Of a stretch of 7,674 nt of DNA, positions 1 through 5,394 are shown one piece after another. A program made the translations under genes and the position numbers. Source of the stretch: Gammaproteobacteria bacterium (GTDB lineage Bacteria; Pseudomonadota; Gammaproteobacteria; Methylococcales; Methylomonadaceae); contig JAJRWJ010000332.1 in the NCBI GenBank assembly GCA_024276805.1, forward strand, positions 1 to 7,674, given 5' to 3'. Positions within the stretch are counted from its first letter, which is position 1, and the number at the start of each line of letters is the position of its first letter. The notes under the pieces were generated by a model. The model saw nothing but the letters and a program-made list of their open reading frames with translations. It ran no database searches and was not told the origin of the DNA.

Positions 1-405
1 GAAGATGATTTGCAGGCAAAGTTTGCCGGAACGTTTTTACCGGACCAATTGGGACGCAAGTATAAGAATGCTGCCAGGGAGTTTGTCTGGCAATGGTTTT
101 TTCCTGCTCAATCGTTGACGCGACTGAAGGATACTCAGGAATACAGGCGGTACCATATCCATGAATCGGTTGTACAAAAAGCGATTAAAAAAGCGGTGAA
201 CGATGCCCGGATTACCAAGCGGGCTACTGCTCATACGTTTCGTCATTCGTTTGCCAGTCATTTGCTGCAGGCAAACTACGATATTCGCACGATTCAGGAA
301 CTGCTGGGACACAGCGATGTGAAAACCACGATGATTTATATTCATACGGTACAAAGCAGGACCATTAAACAGACTCAAAGTCCGCTTGATTTTGTTCAAG
401 AATGA
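1..405 (+). CDS. intI: Integron-type tyrosine recombinase (IntI-like), C-terminal part, 5' end outside window
   Basis: The reading frame is open from base 1 to a TGA at 403-405, giving the last 134 residues; an IntI is usually about 320-340 residues, so the N-terminal DNA-binding domain is off the left edge. The catalytic tyrosine recombinase residues are visible: HTFRH (H at 232-234, R at 241-243), the LLGH histidine (310-312) and the nucleophilic Tyr in MIYIH (337-339). What separates it from XerC/XerD is the stretch LGRKYKNAAREFVWQWFFP (about 49-108), matching the extra helix region specific to integron integrases, plus the HESVVQKAIKKAV segment and a C-terminal SPLD. IntI enzymes recombine attC and attI sites to capture and shuffle gene cassettes. 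In integrons attI and the cassettes lie on the 5' side of intI, so they would be left of this window. The gene is visibly AT-richer than the rnf genes. It looks intact as far as it can be seen. Confidence 0.88.
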   Translation, partial: EDDLQAKFAGTFLPDQLGRKYKNAAREFVWQWFFPAQSLTRLKDTQEYRRYHIHESVVQKAIKKAVNDARITKRATAHTFRHSFASHLLQANYDIRTIQELLGHSDVKTTMIYIHTVQSRTIKQTQSPLDFVQE

Positions 406-569
406 ATTCAATGGTATTCTCTGATCGGTTGTTTTTGCTCAACCCTTCCCACCAGGAGAGGAAATCGCAGTCACCACATCTGGGTTTCCTTGTGTTGCAT
501 CCAGGTTACGAGACTGCAGCAAATAAAGCTGGGGACTAGGATCAGGTGCTGCAATAGCACCAGCAAACT
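406..569. other. Convergent intergenic gap between intI and the rnf-linked operon
   Basis: The gap of 164 bp separates two genes that end facing each other. I see no RNA gene, no convincing attC core sites (no GTTRRRY/RYYYAAC pair) and no classic hairpin-plus-T-run terminator. A minus-strand open frame crosses it, but its product resembles nothing I know and it overlaps the Cys-rich gene. Composition is intermediate between the integrase and the rnf genes. It may mark the edge of the integron insertion. Confidence 0.5.
545..561 (-). terminator. Small hairpin just past the last gene of the operon (weak terminator candidate)
   Basis: A perfect 6-bp stem, GGTGCT / AGCACC, with a 5-nt loop begins 8 bp downstream of the TAA of the Cys-rich gene on the minus strand. 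No T-run follows, so it is not a standard intrinsic terminator. It could act as a 3'-end-stabilising hairpin. Its position is the main argument for it. Confidence 0.25.
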
Positions 570-788
570 TTAAAACTCCCGGGTTCTCCTGGCGTATTGT
601 TCTGGGGAATCTTTTTTCAGGCAGCTGCCGCCCTGGCAGCCACAATTTTTCCCGCAGCCAAGCCCTTCCTCTTTGGCTGGGCCCAGCTCCGGGTGTCTGG
701 CGGCGTAGTTTCTTGCTGCCTGCTGCACCAGTATCCAGACCAGCATCAGCAGGAAGATGACCGCGAAGGCGATGAGTATTTCAAGCAT
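570..788 (-). CDS. Small membrane-anchored Cys-rich protein, possible NqrM-like Rnf maturation factor
   Basis: This is a 72-residue protein with one N-terminal membrane helix (about residues 3-21, very hydrophobic). After it comes a short basic and polar region, then a Cys cluster GCGKNCGCQGGSC with Cys at 45, 49, 51 and 56, and a charged tail. The start is supported by a strong GGAGGAA 7 nt upstream of ATG; the gene follows rnfA by 47 bp in the same direction. The layout (one helix, four Cys including a C-x-C pair, about 70 residues) resembles NqrM (DUF539), which is needed to mature the iron centre held by NqrD/NqrE, the homologues of RnfE/RnfA. It also resembles the FeoB-associated Cys-rich membrane proteins. 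The spacing of the Cys residues differs from NqrM as I recall it, so family membership is not shown. A role in iron delivery to, or assembly of, the RnfA/RnfE cluster is inferred from position and layout only. Confidence 0.7.
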   Translation of the reverse strand: MLEILIAFAVIFLLMLVWILVQQAARNYAARHPELGPAKEEGLGCGKNCGCQGGSCLKKDSPEQYARRTREF

Positions 789-795
789 GGAAGCG

Positions 796-802
796 TTCCT
801 CC
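796..802 (-). promoter_or_regulatory. Ribosome binding site of the Cys-rich gene
   Basis: GGAGGAA on the minus strand lies 7 nt before the ATG at 788. It fixes the start of this short gene, which would otherwise be hard to choose because the frame is open well upstream into rnfA. It closely resembles the rnfE site (both GGAGGAACGC), which supports real translation of the small gene. Confidence 0.75.
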
Positions 803-835
803 GGTGGCAAACAGAAACCCTGACGGCATTCCCGG

Positions 836-1426
836 TCAGACACTGCCGCCACCCAGTCCGGCAAAGCCCATGAAGGTCATGGAGAGTATGCCGGCCAGAA
901 TCATGCTCAATGCCGCTGCCTGGGTGACATTGGGCAGGTTCACCAGTTCCAGTTTTTCCCTGAGGCCGGCCATCAGCATGATGGCCAGGCCAAAGCCGAC
1001 ACCGGCACCGAGACTGAAGGCCACGCATTGAAAGAAGTCATATTCCCGGAAGGTCTGGAACAGGGCGACACCTAAAATGGCGCAGTTGGTGGTGATCAGC
1101 GGCAGATAGATGCCCAGCGCCCTGAACAATGCCGGCGTGAATTTTTTCATGGCCATCTCCACCAGCTGTACCGCCGAGGCGATAATGGCGATGAAGCTGA
1201 TCAGGCGGAGAAATTCCAGGTCGTAATATTGCAGGATCAGATTGATGCCATAGGCGGAGGTGGAGCTGACGAACATCACGAAAATGGTCGCCAGGCTCAT
1301 GTTGAAGGCGGTATCACGCTTCGCGGAAACACCGACAAAAGGGCACAGGCCGAGAAACAGTGCCAGCACAAAATTGTTGATCAGAAAGGCGTTGAGAAAA
1401 ATGAAGATCAGGGAATCAGGCTGCAT
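836..1426 (-). CDS. rnfA: Rnf complex integral membrane subunit RnfA
   Basis: RnfA (RsxA in E. coli) is a six-helix inner-membrane subunit of the ferredoxin:NAD+ oxidoreductase, homologous to NqrE. The 196-residue length is normal for the family. The signatures are plain: NNFVLALFLGLCPFVGVS near residues 17-34 and GIYLPLITTNCAILGVALF near 105-123. Cys28 and Cys115 sit in these half-membrane motifs and are the family's ligands for an intramembrane iron-sulfur centre shared with RnfE. The C-terminal FMGFAGL is also typical. The start ATG is preceded by AAGGAG, which overlaps the rnfE stop codon, so the two genes are probably translationally linked; the gap is 12 bp. No missing residues or frameshifts are visible. 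Confidence 0.96.
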   Translation of the reverse strand: MQPDSLIFIFLNAFLINNFVLALFLGLCPFVGVSAKRDTAFNMSLATIFVMFVSSTSAYGINLILQYYDLEFLRLISFIAIIASAVQLVEMAMKKFTPALFRALGIYLPLITTNCAILGVALFQTFREYDFFQCVAFSLGAGVGFGLAIMLMAGLREKLELVNLPNVTQAAALSMILAGILSMTFMGFAGLGGGSV

Positions 1427-1438
1427 GGTCTCAGCTCC

Positions 1439-2116
1439 TTAAGTGGTTTCGATCTGGCGGGAGTGGTCAATGGCTTCCTCTGCGGCAATCAACCGGGAGG
1501 TTTTGCGCTGCTTCAGCCAGTTGAAAAGCAACAGCCAGCAGCCCAGCACGATGAAGCCGCCCGGCGGCAGCAGCATCACCACCCAGGGTTGATAATTGCT
1601 GCTGAATATCTGGAATCCGAGCAAGCTTCCTGCGCCCAGCAGTTCCCTGACGCCACCCAGACAGACCAGGGCGAAGGTGAAGCCCAGCCCCATACCCAGC
1701 GCGCTGAGCACCGTTCTGGTTATGGGGTTTTTTGCTGCATAGGCATCGGCGCGTCCCAGGATCAGGCAGTTGACGACGATCAGCTGTATGAATGCGCCAA
1801 GGGCATTATACAAGTCCAGACTGATGGACTGGATGATATAATCGACCATGGTCACGAAGGTGGCGATGATGATGATATAGGTGGTGATGCGGATCTGTCT
1901 GGGAATGAAATGCCGCAATGCCGATACCAGGGCATTGGAACAGACCAGAACGAAGATGCTGGCTGCGCCCATGGCCAGGGAATTGATCACGCTGTTGGTG
2001 ACGGCCAGCGTCGGGCAGAGTCCGAGCATCATGACGAAAACCGGGTTTTCCCGCCACAACCCGGCGGTGAAGATCTCCAGATTCATCGGTGTTTCGGATC
2101 GGGTTGCTTCAGGCAT
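1439..2116 (-). CDS. rnfE: Rnf complex integral membrane subunit RnfE
   Basis: RnfE (RsxE, homologue of NqrD) is the pseudo-symmetric partner of RnfA in the inner membrane. The 225-residue product has the family motifs GLWRENPVFVMMLGLCPTLAVTNS-like at 19-42, with Cys34, and LIVVNCLILGRADAYAAKNP at 112-131, with Cys117. These two Cys residues correspond to the ligands of the intramembrane iron-sulfur centre. Six hydrophobic segments are expected, followed by a cytosolic basic and polar tail from about 201. I chose the first ATG because an AGGAGGAA sits 6 nt upstream; a second Met at residue 11 lies closer to where many homologues begin but has no comparable site. It starts 24 bp after rnfG ends. 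Confidence 0.95.
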   Translation of the reverse strand: MPEATRSETPMNLEIFTAGLWRENPVFVMMLGLCPTLAVTNSVINSLAMGAASIFVLVCSNALVSALRHFIPRQIRITTYIIIIATFVTMVDYIIQSISLDLYNALGAFIQLIVVNCLILGRADAYAAKNPITRTVLSALGMGLGFTFALVCLGGVRELLGAGSLLGFQIFSSNYQPWVVMLLPPGGFIVLGCWLLLFNWLKQRKTSRLIAAEEAIDHSRQIETT

Positions 2117-2122
2117 GCTGCG

Positions 2123-2130
2123 TTCCTCCT
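2123..2130 (-). promoter_or_regulatory. Ribosome binding site of rnfE
   Basis: AGGAGGAA on the minus strand lies 6 nt before the ATG at 2116, inside the 24-bp rnfG-rnfE gap. It favours the upstream ATG over the in-frame Met ten codons later. Confidence 0.75.
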
Positions 2131-2140
2131 GCTAGTTGGT

Positions 2141-2851
2141 TTATCCGGTTTCTGCCTGATAGGCATCGCGAAACAATTGCAGATTGTCGACAACCACCGG
2201 CAGCAGCTGCTGGCCGCTGTCATTGAGCATGCGGCCGACTGCTTTGGAGGTGATCGTCGCACCGGAAATGGCATCGATTTCCCAGGGATGTTGCTTGCTG
2301 CCATGCTTGACGGTTCTGATGGCATGGCGCAGTCCGCCGTGCTGTACATCGACCTGGGCTTCCAGGCAATGGAAATTGGCCTGAAAGTCTGCGTCGGTAC
2401 TGATCTTGCTGCCCAGTCCCGGCGTTTCCGCCGTCTTCAGGACCTGGAAGCCGATGATGCATTGCTTGTCCGGGTCGAATCCGTACAAGATCCGCACCTC
2501 ATCCTGATAACCCAGTGCCGCGGCTTCCAGCGTGATGCCCAGAAGCTGCCCGGAACGATCATAGACGGCATGGATGATTTCTCCGCTCGTGGTGTTGGCG
2601 TCGACCGGCACCACCCGGCGGTCTTCGATGCGAAATGTCAAGGCGTTATTTGCATCGGGAAAGATCAGAAAGATCGCCCGCTCGATGGCGATGCGCTTGT
2701 TTTCGGCAATGATCGGTTTGGTATATTGATAAACCAGGACCACCAGAATTCCGGACAACAGGGCAACGACCGTCAGGGTCGAGACCAGACGCCACGCTGA
2801 AGGCATGTCAGGCGCCTGCTGCAGCGGTTTTTTCAGCTCTGAACCGGTCAT
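2141..2851 (-). CDS. rnfG: Rnf complex FMN-binding subunit RnfG
   Basis: RnfG (RsxG, homologue of NqrC) carries a covalently bound FMN on the outer face of the membrane. The 236-residue product has a cytosolic N-terminus, one membrane helix at about 21-42 and a periplasmic FMN-binding domain. Family features are the TPGLGS-like segment (ETPGLGSKI, 142-150) and the flavinylation motif DAISGATITS at 193-202, in which Thr199 is the expected FMN attachment residue for the ApbE flavin transferase. No apbE lies in this window. Its ATG overlaps the rnfD stop by 4 nt (ATGA), indicating translational coupling. Length and motifs are normal and nothing looks broken. Confidence 0.95.
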   Translation of the reverse strand: MTGSELKKPLQQAPDMPSAWRLVSTLTVVALLSGILVVLVYQYTKPIIAENKRIAIERAIFLIFPDANNALTFRIEDRRVVPVDANTTSGEIIHAVYDRSGQLLGITLEAAALGYQDEVRILYGFDPDKQCIIGFQVLKTAETPGLGSKISTDADFQANFHCLEAQVDVQHGGLRHAIRTVKHGSKQHPWEIDAISGATITSKAVGRMLNDSGQQLLPVVVDNLQLFRDAYQAETG

Positions 2852-3894
2852 TTGTCACCCCCAAACACTTTTGGTTGAGTAAAGGTTTCCAGCAGCGGAC
2901 TGGCGGCATTGGCGAACAGGATGGCATACATCACCCCTTCGGTGAGACCGCCGAACAGGCGGATCAATACCGTCAACAGGCCAATGATAAGACCATACAG
3001 GACAATGCCCCAGGGCGTCACCGGCGAGGCGACCATGTCGCTGGCCATGAACACCGCACCGAGCATCAGGCCGCCGGAAAGAATCATGAACAGTGGTGTC
3101 GGATAGCTTGCCGGATCGAGTAGATAGAAGAATTCCGCACAGATTGCCGTACCCAGGATTACCGAGGCCGGCAGGCGCCAGTCCATCATGTTGCGCGCCA
3201 CCGGGTAAGTGCCGCAGAGCAGGATCAGCAGTGCCGACGTTTCACCGGCGGAACCGGCCGTGGTACCGAAAAACAGGTCGCTGGTCCTGACCATGACGCC
3301 TTCGAATTTCATCAGCGCCAGTGGCGTCGCGCCGGTGAAGCCATCGATGGCGACCGTCTTGCTCCATTCCGCGGTCGCCGCCGGGGTCATGAATGGCAGT
3401 GCCAGCGTGGAGGGAATGAATTCACTGAAGCGATTGGCGGCGAAAGTCGGCGTCCAGGTGGAGATCGCCACGGGAAATGCCGCCTGCACAAAGGCACGGC
3501 CGACCAGGGCCGGGTTGAAGACATTGCAGCCGATGCCGCCAAACAGTATTTTGCCCAGGGAGATGCCGACGATGCCGGCGATTGCTCCCATCCACAGCGG
3601 AAAACCGGGGGGCAGGGTCAGTGCCAGCAGCAGACCGGTAATGACTGCACTGAAGTCCGGCAGCGTGGATTTTTTCTTCGCCATCCAGCAGAAAAACTGT
3701 TCGCTGAGCAGGCAGGACAGTGTCGTGACCAGCATCAGCGCCAGGGCGCTGATGCCGAACAGATACACGGAAAAGGCGCAGACCGGCAGCAGCGCATAGA
3801 CGACGTTGCGCATGATCTGATCGACCGACGGGGCGCGGCGTATATAGGGTGATGTGCGCAGATCCACGACGGGATGCGGATGATGTTTGGCCAT
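2848..3894 (-). CDS. rnfD: Rnf complex membrane subunit RnfD with covalent FMN
   Basis: RnfD (RsxD, homologue of NqrB) is a polytopic membrane flavoprotein, part of the electron path and ion channel of Rnf. I start it at the ATG whose A is the last base of the rnfC stop (TAATG) and which has GGAAGG just upstream; this gives 348 residues, normal for the family. The frame is open further upstream, but that part overlaps the Fe-S coding end of rnfC and does not look like RnfD. The N-terminal SPYIR is typical. Other motifs are GKILFGGIGCNVFNPALVGR (114-133), DGFTGATPL (184-192), with Thr190 the expected FMN attachment site, and SDMVASPVTPWG (285-296). Many hydrophobic segments run from about 30 to 118 and 220 to 335. 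Confidence 0.95.
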   Translation of the reverse strand: MAKHHPHPVVDLRTSPYIRRAPSVDQIMRNVVYALLPVCAFSVYLFGISALALMLVTTLSCLLSEQFFCWMAKKKSTLPDFSAVITGLLLALTLPPGFPLWMGAIAGIVGISLGKILFGGIGCNVFNPALVGRAFVQAAFPVAISTWTPTFAANRFSEFIPSTLALPFMTPAATAEWSKTVAIDGFTGATPLALMKFEGVMVRTSDLFFGTTAGSAGETSALLILLCGTYPVARNMMDWRLPASVILGTAICAEFFYLLDPASYPTPLFMILSGGLMLGAVFMASDMVASPVTPWGIVLYGLIIGLLTVLIRLFGGLTEGVMYAILFANAASPLLETFTQPKVFGGDK

Positions 3895-5234
3895 TATTGT
3901 ACCTTCCTTTCGCGGTTCATGGCTTTGGCAACCCGGAACAGCTGCACCAGCGGGATGTTGGAAGGACAGACAAAGCTGCAGCTGCCGCATTCGAAACAGT
4001 TGTTGAGATGATACTGGTCCTGCATTTCCTGATAACGGTGTTTGTAGGCCAGCAAACCCAGAGTGGATGGATTCAGATGGATCGGACAGACCTCTACACA
4101 CATCGCGCATTTGATGCAGGGATAAACGTCGCGGTTTTTTGCGGCGCGTTGATCCAGAACCAGCACGGCGCCGGTACCCTTGTGTATCGGCGTGTCCAGG
4201 AAGGCGACTGGCTGACCCATCATCGGTCCGCCCAGAATCAGTTCGGCCTCTGCGCCGGTAAAACCGGTTTCGCCGAGGATATGCTGCAGCGAGGTGCCTA
4301 TCGGTATTCTGTAGTTGCCGGGCTTTTCCAGGTCGTCACCGGTAATGGTGACGGTGCGCTCGATGAAGCCCTGGCTGTTGGGCAGCAGTGCGCCAATTTC
4401 CGCGACAGTGGCGACATTGATGATTTCCAGACCCAGGGTTGCCGGCAGCTGTCCCTTGGGAATCGCCACACCCAGCAAGGCATAGATCAGCATCTGCTCG
4501 GCGCCCTGGGGATATTTGGTCTGCAGAACCTCGACGCTGATGCTGCCGTCCTCGGGCAGATGTGGTTGCAGTGCGGCCTGCACTTCCAGCTTGTTGTCCT
4601 CGATGGCGATGATGCCCTTGTCGGCGGCGACGGCCTTCATCACGATGCGCATGCCCAGCAGCAGATTTTTGATGTTTTCCAGCATCACCCGGAAATCGGT
4701 GGTGATGAAGGGTTCGCATTCGCAGCCATTGGCAATCACCGTGTGGATATCGTAGTCCAGACTGGTGGCCAGTTTTGCATAGGTGGGGAATTCCGCGCCA
4801 CCCAGGCCGACCATGCCGATATCCCTGATTGCGGCGATGATCTCTGCGCGTGACATTTGCCGGTAGTCCTGCCGCTTGCCACTGACAGGGATCTGCGGCG
4901 AACTGGGCAGCGTGTCGATGATGATGCTTCTGGTCTTTGGTCCCATTGCCGTGGACATCAGCGTGATGTCCCGGATCGTACCTTCGACGGTGGCGTGCAG
5001 CGGCACCGACAACTTGTCCGGCGCGGCGACAGCGATCAGTTCGCCGCGTTCCACCATCTGCCCCTTGCGCACCATGGCGATCGCCGGGGCGCCGATATTC
5101 TGCAGCAGCGGCAGGATGACCTGATCGGGAAAAGCCAGGCGCCGGGTCGGCTTGTCGCGGGTTTCTTCCTTGTACTGCGGAGGGTGGATGCCATGAGGGA
5201 AGGTTTTCCTGTTGAACAGACGTGGCAGGTTCAT
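3894..5234 (-). CDS. rnfC: Rnf complex soluble NADH-side subunit RnfC
   Basis: RnfC is the peripheral cytosolic subunit that exchanges electrons with NAD(H). The 446-residue protein has an N-terminal barrel-sandwich region (about 35-90), then a region like the 51-kDa subunit of complex I with the glycine-rich GLGGAEFPTYAKL (143-155), ANGCECEPFITTD (168-180) and KYPQGAEQMLI (240-250), where FMN and NADH bind in the family. Two [4Fe-4S] motifs close it: Cys373, 376, 379, 383 (CIKCAMCVEVCP) and Cys413, 416, 419, 423 (CFECGSCSFVCP). It is the short form, as in clostridia, without the long Ala/Lys-rich tail of enterobacterial RsxC. The start ATG has only a modest AAGG 7 nt upstream, but MNLPRLFNRKTFPHGIHPP is a good family N-terminus. 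The frame has no stop for about 46 codons upstream yet no start codon there either. Confidence 0.95.
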   Translation of the reverse strand: MNLPRLFNRKTFPHGIHPPQYKEETRDKPTRRLAFPDQVILPLLQNIGAPAIAMVRKGQMVERGELIAVAAPDKLSVPLHATVEGTIRDITLMSTAMGPKTRSIIIDTLPSSPQIPVSGKRQDYRQMSRAEIIAAIRDIGMVGLGGAEFPTYAKLATSLDYDIHTVIANGCECEPFITTDFRVMLENIKNLLLGMRIVMKAVAADKGIIAIEDNKLEVQAALQPHLPEDGSISVEVLQTKYPQGAEQMLIYALLGVAIPKGQLPATLGLEIINVATVAEIGALLPNSQGFIERTVTITGDDLEKPGNYRIPIGTSLQHILGETGFTGAEAELILGGPMMGQPVAFLDTPIHKGTGAVLVLDQRAAKNRDVYPCIKCAMCVEVCPIHLNPSTLGLLAYKHRYQEMQDQYHLNNCFECGSCSFVCPSNIPLVQLFRVAKAMNRERKVQ

Positions 5235-5394
5235 CGCTTTGCCTTGACGTCGGGAGCCATCGCCACCGGAGTGGCGCTGCAGAATGTCGGAAATAATCGA
5301 GGCATGCTGTTGTTCATGGCGTTGCTTTGACTGACTGGTGGTCTTTGATCCTGCCGTCTGTTACCCTGCCGTGACAGGGCAGCAGGCGGCCGTA
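5235..5394. other. PFOR-rnfC intergenic gap
   Basis: The 160-bp gap is much the longest space inside the row of co-directed genes. On the minus strand it holds a possible hairpin just after the PFOR stop. I see no convincing -35/-10 pair and no complete FNR-type palindrome (only single TTGAT half-sites), so I cannot say whether rnfC has its own promoter. No RNA gene is recognisable. Confidence 0.5.
5362..5381 (-). terminator. Hairpin after the PFOR gene, possible partial terminator or processing site
   Basis: On the minus-strand transcript TGCCCTG pairs with CAGGGTA, a 7-bp stem including one G-U pair, around a 6-nt loop. It starts 13 bp past the PFOR stop codon. The wobble pair works only in minus-strand RNA; in plus-strand RNA it would be an A-C mismatch. 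No T-run follows, so full termination is unlikely. It could set different mRNA levels for the PFOR and the rnf genes. Confidence 0.3.

Noticed and set aside
459..490. Inverted repeat AGGAAA / TTTCCT in the convergent gap, considered as a terminator or attC-like site
   Set aside because: The stem is only 6 bp with a 20-nt spacer and is AT-rich. There is no T-run, and the attC core sequences are absent.
439..645. Minus-strand open frame of 68 codons spanning the intergenic gap
   Set aside because: Half of it overlaps the Cys-rich gene in another frame, it has no ribosome binding site that I can see, and the peptide matches no family I recognise. A degraded remnant cannot be excluded.
1229..2800. 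Long plus-strand open frame (523 codons) opposite rnfA, rnfE and rnfG
   Set aside because: It is the antisense shadow of three clearly identified rnf genes. Its product is rich in Gln, Asp, His and Gly, resembles no known family, and has no sensible start context.
3895..4110. Upstream extension of the rnfD frame by 72 codons
   Set aside because: It overlaps the Fe-S coding end of rnfC in another frame and does not look like RnfD. The ATG at 3894 has a good ribosome binding site and gives the family's usual N-terminus.
3849..4853. Plus-strand open frame of 334 codons opposite rnfC
   Set aside because: It lies antisense to rnfC, whose Fe-S and nucleotide-binding motifs are unmistakable. The shadow has biased composition and no recognisable domain.
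5231..5317. 28-codon minus-strand frame whose TGA overlaps the rnfC start (possible leader peptide)
   Set aside because: The ATGA overlap looks like translational coupling, but the ATG at 5317 has no Shine-Dalgarno sequence and the peptide is unremarkable. Chance is the better explanation without conservation data.
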